The translations under genes and the position numbers were made by a program. The notes beneath the pieces are model-generated. The model searched no databases. It saw nothing but the letters and a program-made list of their open reading frames with translations, and was not told the origin of the DNA. Below, piece by piece: positions 17,570 through 24,630 of a stretch of 64,000 nt of DNA (position 1 is the first letter of the stretch; each line of letters begins with the position of its first letter). The stretch is from Streptomyces sp. CB00455 (lineage in GTDB: Bacteria > Actinomycetota > Actinomycetes > Streptomycetales > Streptomycetaceae), in contig NZ_LIVQ01000006.1 in assembly GCF_001905445.1 (NCBI RefSeq), positions 1-64,000 on the forward strand, written 5' to 3'.

Positions 17570-17606
17570 CGCCCGCACCACTGACATCCGTCGAGGTAAC
17601 CCCACG

Positions 17607-18125
17607 ATGAACAGCACCGCCGCGGCCCCCGCGCCCACCGAGAGCGACCTCCAGATCGCCGGTGACATCCTCGCCGTCCAGCACCTCCTCCAGCCCGCCC
17701 GCGAACACCCGGCCACCGTCGCCGAGTTTGCCGGCCTCGCCCGCTCCGTCGCCGAGGACCGCGCCTCCTGGGAGCACCTGGTCCGCTACGACGCCACCAC
17801 CCGCTGGTACCACCGGCTGCGCACCGGGCCCGGCTACGAGGTCTGGCTGCTCAGCTGGGTCCCCGGCCAGGGCAGCGGCCCCCACGGCCACGGCGAGTCC
17901 TGCGGCGTCCTGACCGTCCTGGAGGGCGAGCTCACCGAGCACCACTCCCGCGGGACGCTCACCCTCGGCGCCGGCTCCCAGCGCGTCTTCGCCCCCGGCT
18001 ACGCCCACGAGGTCGTCAACGACACCCTGGAGGGAGCGGTCAGCCTGCACGTCTACTTCCCCGGCCTGACCGAGATGCCGGTGCACAACTGCTCCCCGGC
18101 CAGGTCGCAGACGGTGCCGGCCTGA
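17607..18125 (+). CDS. cdo: Cysteine dioxygenase family protein
   Basis: 172 residues, a single cupin domain. It oxidises cysteine to cysteine sulfinate with O2 and non-haem iron, the first step of cysteine breakdown. The three iron-binding histidines are visible: H93 and H95 in GPHGHGES and H134 in PGYAHEV; the conserved LHVYFPGLTEM follows. The ATG is preceded by GAGG ten bases upstream. It lies behind the poly-Cys leader ORF, so expression is probably tuned to Cys-tRNA supply. 3-Mercaptopropionate dioxygenase is a related alternative; the leader favours cysteine. Cytosolic. Confidence 0.92.
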   Translation: MNSTAAAPAPTESDLQIAGDILAVQHLLQPAREHPATVAEFAGLARSVAEDRASWEHLVRYDATTRWYHRLRTGPGYEVWLLSWVPGQGSGPHGHGESCGVLTVLEGELTEHHSRGTLTLGAGSQRVFAPGYAHEVVNDTLEGAVSLHVYFPGLTEMPVHNCSPARSQTVPA

Positions 18126-18144
18126 CCCCGGCCGGCGGGCCTGA

Positions 18145-18159
18145 CAGACTTCGTGCATG
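18145..18159 (+). promoter_or_regulatory. Possible leaderless promoter of fbiA
   Basis: CAGACT (18145-18150) stands six bases before the ATG at 18157, and no ribosome binding site precedes that ATG. The hexamer matches -10 consensus at the second and last positions only. Confidence 0.35.
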
Positions 18160-19116
18160 CGCATCGTTGTTCTGGCCGGCGGTATAGGCGGCGCCCGGTT
18201 CCTGTCCGGACTCAAGTCGGCAGTGCCCGACGCGGACATCACGGTCATCGGCAACACCGGTGACGACATTCACCTGTTCGGGCTCAAGGTCTGCCCCGAT
18301 CTGGACACGGTGATGTACACCCTCGGCGGTGGCATCAACGAGGACCAGGGCTGGGGGCGGACCGATGAGTCCTTCACCGTCAAGGAGGAGCTCGCGGCCT
18401 ACGGGGTCGGACCCACCTGGTTCGGCCTGGGCGACCGCGATTTCGCCACGCACATCGTCCGTACGCAGATGCTCGGCGCGGGCTACCCGCTGAGCGCCGT
18501 CACCGAGGCCCTGTGCGACCGCTGGCAGCCGGGCGTACGGCTGCTGCCCATGTCCGACGACCGGGTGGAGACCCATGTCGCGATCACCGAGGCCGGTACC
18601 GGGGAGCGGCGCGTCGTCCACTTCCAGGAGTACTGGGTCCGGCTGCGCGCCGCGGTGGACGCGGAGGCCGTCGTCCCCGTCGGGGCCGAACAGGCCAAGC
18701 CCGCGCCCGGCGTACTGGAGGCCATCGCGGCCGCCGACGTGATCCTCTTCCCGCCGTCGAACCCGGTGGTCTCGGTGGGGACGATCCTCGCCGTGCCGGG
18801 CATCCGGGAGGCCGTGGCAGCCGCCGGGGCGCCGGTCGTGGGCCTCTCCCCCATCGTCGGGGGCGCCCCCGTGCGCGGGATGGCCGACAAGGTGCTGGCC
18901 GCGATCGGCGTGGAGGCCACGGCCGCGGCGGTGGCCCGCCACTACGGGGCCGGGCTGCTCGACGGCTGGCTGGTGGACACCGCCGACGCGGACGCCGTCG
19001 CCGAGGTGGAGGCCGCCGGCATCTCCTGCCGCGCCGTACCGCTGCTGATGACCGACCTGGCGGCGACCGCGGAGATGGCCCGCGCCGCACTGGAGCTGGC
19101 GCAGGCCGCCCGGTGA
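18157..19116 (+). CDS. fbiA: 2-phospho-L-lactate transferase (CofD/FbiA), coenzyme F420 biosynthesis
   Basis: 319 residues. It joins the phospholactate or phosphoenolpyruvate-derived moiety to the deazaflavin Fo, giving F420-0 or dehydro-F420-0. Landmarks: MRIVVLAGGIGGARFLSGL (nucleotide-binding start), VIGNTGDDIHLFGLKVCPDL, TWFGLGDRDFATHI and LFPPSNPVVSVGTILAVPG, the conserved CofD core, and GLSPIVGGAPVRGMADK. Cytosolic. The stop codon overlaps the start of fbiB by four bases (GTGA), so the two are translationally coupled. F420 is a hydride carrier used by many actinobacterial reductases, including antibiotic biosynthetic ones. Confidence 0.96.
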   Translation: MRIVVLAGGIGGARFLSGLKSAVPDADITVIGNTGDDIHLFGLKVCPDLDTVMYTLGGGINEDQGWGRTDESFTVKEELAAYGVGPTWFGLGDRDFATHIVRTQMLGAGYPLSAVTEALCDRWQPGVRLLPMSDDRVETHVAITEAGTGERRVVHFQEYWVRLRAAVDAEAVVPVGAEQAKPAPGVLEAIAAADVILFPPSNPVVSVGTILAVPGIREAVAAAGAPVVGLSPIVGGAPVRGMADKVLAAIGVEATAAAVARHYGAGLLDGWLVDTADADAVAEVEAAGISCRAVPLLMTDLAATAEMARAALELAQAAR

Positions 19117-20432
19117 CCGGCGTGCGCTCCGCTCGGGGGCACAGTCCCTCGTACGAGGTGCGGGCCGTCGAGGGGATCCCGGAGGTCAGGCCCGGTGACG
19201 ACCTGGCCAAGCTGATCACGGTGGCCGCGCCCGACCTGCGCGACGGGGACGTCCTGCTGGTCACCTCGAAGATCGTCTCCAAGGCGGAGGGGCGCATCGC
19301 CCGCGCGGACTCGCGGGAGGACGCCATCGACGCGGAGACCGTACGGGTGGTCGCGCGCCGCGGCCCCCTGCGGATCGTGGAGAACCGGCAGGGGCTGGTG
19401 ATGGCGGCCGCCGGGGTGGACGCCTCCAACACCGCCCCCGGCACCGTGCTGCTGCTGCCCGAGGACCCGGACGGCTCGGCCGCCGCGATCCGGGCGGGGG
19501 TGCGCGACATGCTGTGCGTCGACGTGGGCGTGGTGGTGACCGACACCTTCGGACGGCCCTGGCGCACCGGTCTGACGGACGTGGCGATCGGATCGGCCGG
19601 GGTGCGGGTCCTGGACGACCTGCGCGGCGGCACGGACGCGCACGGCAACCCGCTGAGCGCGACGGTCGTGGCGACAGCCGACGAACTGGCCGCGGCCGGC
19701 GACCTCGTCAAGGGCAAGGCCGCCGGGCTGCCGGTGGCCGTCGTGCGCGGCCTGGCCCACGTCCTGGGCGAGGGCTCCTCGGCGCGGGACCTGGTGCGTA
19801 CCGCGGCCGACGACATGTTCCGGCTGGGCACCTCGGAAGCGGTGCGCGAGGCGGTGACGCAGCGGCGCACCGTACGGGCCTTCACGGCGGAGCCGGTGGA
19901 CCCGGGCGCGGTGCGGCGGGCGGTGGCGGCGGCCGTGACGGCTCCTGCGCCGCACCACACGACGCCGTGGCGGTTCGTCCTGCTGGAGTCCGCCGGGGCC
20001 CGGGCGGAGCTGCTGGACGCCATGCGGGACGCGTGGGTCGCCGACCTGCGGGCGGACGGCAGGTCGGATGAGTCCATCGCGAAGCGGGTGCGGCGCGGGG
20101 ACGTCCTGCGGGCCGCCCCGTACCTGGTCGTGCCATGCCTGGTGACGGACGGGGCGCACCACTACGGGCACGCCCGGCGGGACGCGGCCGAGCGGGAGAT
20201 GTTCGTGGTCGCCATGGGCGCGGGCGTGCAGAACTTCCTGGTGGCGCTGGCCGGGGAACGGCTGGGCTCGGCGTGGGTGTCCTCGACGATGTTCTGCCGG
20301 GACGTGGTGCGCGAGGTGCTGGGCCTGCCCGGGGACTGGGACCCGATGGGGGCCGTCGCGGTGGGCCACCCGGCGGTGGCGCCGGCGGAGCGGGCGGTGC
20401 GGGCGCCGGAGGCGTTCATCGAGGTCCGCTGA
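19113..20432 (+). CDS. fbiB: Bifunctional F420-0:gamma-L-glutamate ligase / FMN reductase domain protein FbiB
   Basis: 439 residues. Residues about 15-245 are the CofE ligase (VEGIPEVRPGDDLAKLI, VLLVTSKIVSKAEGRI, DTFGRPWRTGLTDVAIG), which adds glutamates to F420-0. Residues about 250-439 are a nitroreductase-like domain (RRTVRAFTAEPVDPGAVRRA; LVALAGERLGSAWVSSTMFC), which in mycobacterial FbiB reduces dehydro-F420-0 with FMNH2. The fusion is typical of actinobacteria. GTG start overlapping the fbiA stop. It ends back to back with the convergent DNA glycosylase gene; the two stop codons form TGATCA with no spacer. Confidence 0.95.
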   Translation: MTGVRSARGHSPSYEVRAVEGIPEVRPGDDLAKLITVAAPDLRDGDVLLVTSKIVSKAEGRIARADSREDAIDAETVRVVARRGPLRIVENRQGLVMAAAGVDASNTAPGTVLLLPEDPDGSAAAIRAGVRDMLCVDVGVVVTDTFGRPWRTGLTDVAIGSAGVRVLDDLRGGTDAHGNPLSATVVATADELAAAGDLVKGKAAGLPVAVVRGLAHVLGEGSSARDLVRTAADDMFRLGTSEAVREAVTQRRTVRAFTAEPVDPGAVRRAVAAAVTAPAPHHTTPWRFVLLESAGARAELLDAMRDAWVADLRADGRSDESIAKRVRRGDVLRAAPYLVVPCLVTDGAHHYGHARRDAAEREMFVVAMGAGVQNFLVALAGERLGSAWVSSTMFCRDVVREVLGLPGDWDPMGAVAVGHPAVAPAERAVRAPEAFIEVR

Positions 20433-21584
20433 TCAGATGAGGCCGATGTCGTTGCGGTACATCCGGGGCGCGCGGCGCGGCGGGGTGTGTCCGGCGAGCA
20501 GGATCAGCCGGGCGGCGCGGTGGCGCTGGCCCGCGTACGGGGCGAGCAGCTCCAGCATGACCGCGTCGTCGGCGTCGCGGTCGCCGGCGAGGGCGTAGCC
20601 GATGATGCCGGGGAGGTGCAGGTCCCCGGTGGTGACGGCGTCGGGGTCGCCGTTGGTGCGCTGGAGGGTCTCGGCGGAGGTCCAGGGACCGATGCCGGGG
20701 ACGGCCTCCAGCCGGGCGGCGGCCTGCGGGAGCTCCATGGCGGCGGCCTCCTCCATGCGGTTCGCCAGACGGGCGGCCCGGATGATGGTGGCGGAGCGCT
20801 TGGCGTCGACCCCGGCCCGGTGCCAGTCCCAGGAGGGGATCATGGCCCAGGTGTGGGCGGTGGGCATGACGTGGAGGCCGAGGCCGTGGCGGCCTGCGAC
20901 GTGGGGGCCGGGGGCGGGCTCGCCGTACTGGCGGACGAGGCGGCGCCAGGCGCGGTAGGCCTCGTCCGCGGTGACCTTCTGCTCCAGGACGGTGGGGATC
21001 AGCGATTCCAGCACCAGGCCGGTCCGGGTGAGGCGCAGGCCGGGGCGGCGGCGGTGGCTGGCGTGCACGAGGCGGTGGCGGGGGACGAAGACGGCGGGGT
21101 CGTCGCCGGCGCCGAGGAGCGCGGGCAGCTGGTCGAGGATCCAGTCGGCGCCGGGGCCCCAGGCTTCGGCGGCGACCTCGGTCCCGGCGCGGGAGACCCG
21201 GAGGGTGGCGGGGCCCTGCGGGGTGCGGGTGGCGCGCCAGACCGAGCCGTCGGGCGTCGTGCGGAAGGTGGGGTCGCCGGGGCCGCGGCGCAGCGGACCG
21301 AGCACGAGACCGAGGTCGACGGGCGCCCCCGGGGCCCAGTGGCGCCCCTTGGCGGCGGGCCGGGCGCTGGCCGCGGGCCGGGGATCGGCGACGGGCCGGG
21401 CGCTGGCCACGGGCCGGGCGTCGGCGGGCCGGGGATCGGCCACGGGCCGGGCGTCGGCGGGCCGGGGATCGGCCACGGGCCGGGCGTCGGCGGGCCGGGC
21501 GGCGGGGGTGCGGGTGCCGGTGGGCACGGCTACGCGGCCGCCGCGGGCTGCGGTGGGGGTGCGGGGGTCGAAGCGGCCGGCCAT
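20433..21584 (-). CDS. DNA-3-methyladenine glycosylase 2 (HhH-GPD) family protein with a repeat-rich N-terminus
   Basis: 383 residues. The C-terminal 290 residues hold an AlkA-like HhH-GPD glycosylase: LVLESLIPTVLEQKVTADEA, the helix-hairpin-helix LEAVPGIGPWTSAETLQRT and the following GDLHLP, whose aspartate is the expected catalytic residue. It would excise alkylated bases in base-excision repair. The first 95 residues are unusual: several copies of an 11-residue Ala/Arg/Pro/Asp unit, encoded by a tandem DNA repeat, with no obvious function. The start chosen includes this tail; translation might begin further in. It abuts fbiB tail to tail. Confidence 0.88.
   Translation of the reverse strand: MAGRFDPRTPTAARGGRVAVPTGTRTPAARPADARPVADPRPADARPVADPRPADARPVASARPVADPRPAASARPAAKGRHWAPGAPVDLGLVLGPLRRGPGDPTFRTTPDGSVWRATRTPQGPATLRVSRAGTEVAAEAWGPGADWILDQLPALLGAGDDPAVFVPRHRLVHASHRRRPGLRLTRTGLVLESLIPTVLEQKVTADEAYRAWRRLVRQYGEPAPGPHVAGRHGLGLHVMPTAHTWAMIPSWDWHRAGVDAKRSATIIRAARLANRMEEAAAMELPQAAARLEAVPGIGPWTSAETLQRTNGDPDAVTTGDLHLPGIIGYALAGDRDADDAVMLELLAPYAGQRHRAARLILLAGHTPPRRAPRMYRNDIGLI
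21370..21502 (-). repeat. Tandem 33-bp repeat encoding an 11-residue Ala-Arg-Pro unit
   Basis: Units of about 33 bp, three nearly perfect and two degenerate, encode ARPVADPRPAD-like repeats near the N-terminus of the DNA glycosylase. The period is a multiple of three, so copy-number change would keep the frame. Confidence 0.75.
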
Positions 21585-21599
21585 CCCTTGAGCGTAGCC

Positions 21600-22110
21600 C
21601 TGCGGGAGCCGTGCCCCACCCCGCCCTTCCCCGTTCCCCGGGCTCCGCCCGGCCCCGCGTCTGAACGCCCGCGAGGCTCAAGACCCGGGGCTCCGCCCCG
21701 TACCCCGCGCCTCAAACGCCGGCGAGGCTGGAAATGCCCCGGCCCGGTCCGCACCACCAGCTCCGCCGGCGCTCGGAGCTCGGACGCGGAGCGCCGTACA
21801 GGGGCGCCCGCCGGGTGAGACGGAAGACAGGCGTCGGGCCCAGCCACCCACCCAGCCCCGCCGGCGCTTGAGGCGCAGGCGCGGAGCGCCGTACAGGGAC
21901 GGCGACCCACCGAGCGCAGAAAGACAACCACCGGACCGCACCACCAGCCCCGCCGGCGCTCGGAGCTCGGACGCGGAGCGCCGTGCAGGGACGGCGACCC
22001 ACCGAGCGCGGAGAGGCAGCCACCGGACCGCACCACCAGCCCACCCAGCCCCGCCGGCGCCTCAGGCGCGGGCGCACAGCGCCGTGACGGGTACGGCCGG
22101 GCGGGAGGAA
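21600..22110. repeat. Tandem array of a GC-rich intergenic repeat (about four units of 90-100 bp)
   Basis: The 557 bp between the DNA glycosylase and the amidase hold no supportable gene. A unit with the core CAGCCCCGCCGGCGCT, then a CGCGGAGCGCCGTACAGGG-like block and GACGGCGACCCACCGAGCGC, recurs at about 21757, 21851, 21944 and 22036. Before it, 21610-21740 matches the common Streptomyces intergenic element with CTCCGCCC and CCTCAAACGCCGGCG. Many parts are self-complementary, so the array may act as a terminator or as a source of recombination. Confidence 0.75.
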
Positions 22111-22141
22111 GCCGGCGAGCCCGGCGGGAGCAGGGGCGGGG

Positions 22142-23569
22142 CTAGGGGCGGCCCTGGAGGTGGGCCGATGCGGCGCGGGTCGTGGGGAGCTTGCCGTACA
22201 GCAGCCTGCCGGGGCACTCCGTCGCGAAGCCGTCGCGGTGACCGGAGATGACGTTCATCCTGACGTTCCTGCCCTTGGCGAACAGGTTGCCGCCACCCGA
22301 CCTCAGGGTCGTCTTCGCACGCGGGTCCCGGCCGAAGAGCCCGAGCTTCCAGGCCGTGAGCCGCGCGATCGCGTCGACGGCCGCCTTCGGCGGGGTGGTG
22401 GCGGAGTAGGAGCCGATCACCGCGATGCCCATGCTGTCCGTGTTGAAGCCCATGGTGTGCGCGCCCAGCACCGCCTTGGAGACCCCGCCCGCGCGGCCCT
22501 CGTACACCGTGCCGCACTTGTCGACGGCGAAGTTGTAGCCGAGGTCGCGCCAGCCGCTGCTGACCACGTGGTAGCGGTAGAGGCTGCGCAGGACGGCCGG
22601 GGCGTCCTTGCACGCGTAGTTGTTGCCGGAGGCGCTGTGGTGGACGAAGGCCGCCTTGACGGTGTTCGTGTAGACGAAGCCCCTCTCGCGCAGTTTCTCG
22701 TCCGCGCCCCACCCCTTGCGGGTGACGATCCGCGGGCGCGGGCCGATGTACGGGCGGGCCGCCGCGCTGAGCTCGCCCTCGCTCGCGAAGACCGCGTCGG
22801 CGGTGGAGTCGGCCTTGTCGAGGGCCGTGATCTCGTCGGCGCCCAGCTCGGCGTGCGGCAGGTTGGCCTGGGAGGACTCGGTCGTCTCCATCGACATGCC
22901 GACCACCGCCGGTTCGTCGCCCTTGTCGTCGCCGTCGGGGTCGGTGTTCTTGCCGTCCGGGCTCCCGGCGGGGACGTCCGCTCCGGGGTCGACGAGTTCG
23001 ATCCGCAGCCCCGAGGGGAGGCGGGAGCCGGCCGCGGGAGCCTGGGCGCCCGGTTCCGCCCGGACGCGGACCTCCACGCCGTTGGACGCGCCGACCCACA
23101 GCGGCGCGGTGGCGCCGCGGATGCGGCCGGAGCCGCGTTCCGCCGCGTCGGGGTCGGCGGCGTGCTCGCTGTCGTGGGTCTCGACGTCCTGCCAGGCGGA
23201 CCAGGCCGAGGTCGTCGCCGAGCGGGTACGGACCTGGACCCGTCCGTGCAGCTCGGCGGCCGCGTCGTCCCATACGACGCCGACCATCGAGAACGTCTTG
23301 ACGTCGCGTGCGGCCAGGCCCCGCGTCTCGGGCAGGCGGGGCGAGGCGCTCATCCCGGGGACGCCGGGGGTCCGCCGCGCCGCCGGTCCGAGCGGGACGA
23401 GCGGCAGCGACTGGGTGGACCCCGCGGGGGTGAGGGGGGAGACCGCGGGGAGGACGGGGGAGACCGCGCTCATGGACCGAGCGGCCAGGGCCGGAGTAGG
23501 GAGCGCGACGGGCAGGGCCAGTGCGGCAGCAGTCGCGACGCCGATCGAGGAAGCAAGGAATCCACGCAT
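22142..23569 (-). CDS. Secreted peptidoglycan recognition protein / N-acetylmuramoyl-L-alanine amidase
   Basis: 475 residues. It starts with a signal peptide (MRGFLASSIGVATAAALALP). Residues about 65-230 are a beta-rich region (FSMVGVVWDDAAAELHGRVQ). The C-terminal 190 residues are a PGRP/amidase-2 domain: AAFVHHSASGNNYACKD, GWRDLGYNFAVDKCGTVYEG, LGAHTMGFNTDSMGIAVIG and ISGHRDGFATECPG. The zinc ligands (first His, last His and Cys) and catalytic residues appear intact, so it should cut the muramoyl-L-alanine bond of peptidoglycan outside the cell. I chose the ATG that gives a clean signal peptide. Divergent from the TIGR03089 gene. Confidence 0.92.
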   Translation of the reverse strand: MRGFLASSIGVATAAALALPVALPTPALAARSMSAVSPVLPAVSPLTPAGSTQSLPLVPLGPAARRTPGVPGMSASPRLPETRGLAARDVKTFSMVGVVWDDAAAELHGRVQVRTRSATTSAWSAWQDVETHDSEHAADPDAAERGSGRIRGATAPLWVGASNGVEVRVRAEPGAQAPAAGSRLPSGLRIELVDPGADVPAGSPDGKNTDPDGDDKGDEPAVVGMSMETTESSQANLPHAELGADEITALDKADSTADAVFASEGELSAAARPYIGPRPRIVTRKGWGADEKLRERGFVYTNTVKAAFVHHSASGNNYACKDAPAVLRSLYRYHVVSSGWRDLGYNFAVDKCGTVYEGRAGGVSKAVLGAHTMGFNTDSMGIAVIGSYSATTPPKAAVDAIARLTAWKLGLFGRDPRAKTTLRSGGGNLFAKGRNVRMNVISGHRDGFATECPGRLLYGKLPTTRAASAHLQGRP

Positions 23570-23695
23570 GCAATGGATGGTGTGCACCCGCGCCGCCGGA
23601 CGCCATCCGAGAACTGACGCACCGTCCGACACCGGCGGGGTACCCCTCCCCCGTACGGCGCAGCCGCGGGCCGCCGTACGGGGGAGGGGCCCGCG

Positions 23696-23711
23696 TACCC
23701 TGTGCCGGGTG
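23696..23711 (+). promoter_or_regulatory. Leaderless-type promoter of the TIGR03089 gene
   Basis: TACCCT at 23696-23701 fits TANNNT and lies seven bases before the GTG at 23709. The nearest purine-rich site is more than 15 bases upstream, so translation is probably leaderless. Confidence 0.5.
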
Positions 23712-24458
23712 AACGCCACTGACCGCACCCCTGCCGACCTGCTGCGATCCGCGCTGGCCGCCGATCCGGGCCGCCCGCTCGTCACCTTCTACGACGACGC
23801 CACGGGCGAGCGCGTGGAATTGTCCGTCGCCACCTTCGCCAATTGGGTGGCCAAGACCGCCAACCTACTCCAGGGCGACCTGGGGGCCGAGCCCGGCGAC
23901 CGGCTCGCGCTGCTGCTGCCCGCGCACTGGCAGAGCGCCGTCTGGCTGCTCGCCTGCGCCTCGGTCGGCGTCGTCGCCGAGGTGGGCGGGGATCCGGCCG
24001 GCGCCGACCTGGTGGTGAGCGGGCCGGACACCCTCGCGCAGGCCGCGGCCTGTTCCGGTGAGCGCGTGGCTCTCGCGCTGCGGCCGCTGGGCGGCCGGTT
24101 CCCCCAGCCGCCGGAAGGGTTCGCGGACTACGCGGTGGAGGTGCCGGGGCAGGGCGACCGGTTCGCGCCCTTCGTGCCGGTGGATCCCGAGGGGCCGGGG
24201 CTCGTCGTCGGCGGCGAGGAGCTCTCGTGGGCGCGGCTCACCGCCCGCGCCCGCGAGGACGCGGCGGAGCTGGGGCTGGGCGAGGGCTCGCGGGTGCTCA
24301 CCGGGCTCGGCTACGACGACTGGCGGGGCCTGGCCGCCGGGCTCTACGCGCCGCTGGCCGCGGGTGGGTCCGTGGTGCTGTGCCGGAACCTGGACCGGCT
24401 GCCGCAGGACGCGCTGGCCCAGCGGGTCGAGAGCGAGCGGGTCACGCACCGCCTCTGA
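23709..24458 (+). CDS. TIGR03089 family protein, truncated AMP-binding-like
   Basis: 249 residues. It resembles the N-terminal part of acyl-CoA synthetase/AMP-binding enzymes (TPADLLRSALAADPGRPLVTFYD, GDRLALLLPAHWQSAVWLLA) but lacks the P-loop-like motif and the whole C-terminal domain, so it should not activate acids by itself. This is the normal form of TIGR03089 (Rv3268 type), an actinobacterial family that sits beside an LCP gene, as here (172 bp upstream of the first LCP gene). The function is unknown; a link with envelope assembly is inference from synteny. Confidence 0.88.
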   Translation: MNATDRTPADLLRSALAADPGRPLVTFYDDATGERVELSVATFANWVAKTANLLQGDLGAEPGDRLALLLPAHWQSAVWLLACASVGVVAEVGGDPAGADLVVSGPDTLAQAAACSGERVALALRPLGGRFPQPPEGFADYAVEVPGQGDRFAPFVPVDPEGPGLVVGGEELSWARLTARAREDAAELGLGEGSRVLTGLGYDDWRGLAAGLYAPLAAGGSVVLCRNLDRLPQDALAQRVESERVTHRL

Positions 24459-24630
24459 TGGCGGCCCCGGCCCCCGTCACCCACACTGGTCAAGACCGAG
24501 AACGGGCGATTTGTCACCCGCCTGGCCCTAGACAGGGCCCTGCCCCCGGGCTCCCCCGGCCGCCCGGAGGCAGGATCGGCAGAGGCCGTATCCCACGCGT
24601 ACGGCTGTTACCGGAGCGGTGAGGGGACGG

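Larger units (their letters stand above)
16979..17606. other. Regulatory region between whiB and cysteine dioxygenase
   Basis: 628 bp between divergent genes, noticeably less GC-rich than the coding DNA. From left to right it holds the whiB leader with an inverted repeat, a whiB promoter at 17052-17081, an AT-richer stretch (17090-17390) in which I recognise no gene and which could hold further whiB promoters, and the promoter and leader ORF of cysteine dioxygenase from 17396. Confidence 0.7.

Noticed and set aside
17396..17584. A plus-strand frame reading the Cys-codon run as poly-leucine
   Set aside because: It has no proper start context and its product is Arg/Pro-rich noise; the frame with Cys codons has an exact promoter-to-ATG spacing, a stop straight after the run and a cysteine gene downstream.
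21600..22110. Short ORFs within the intergenic repeat array
   Set aside because: Frames on both strands are low-complexity, follow the repeat units and lack start-site signals.
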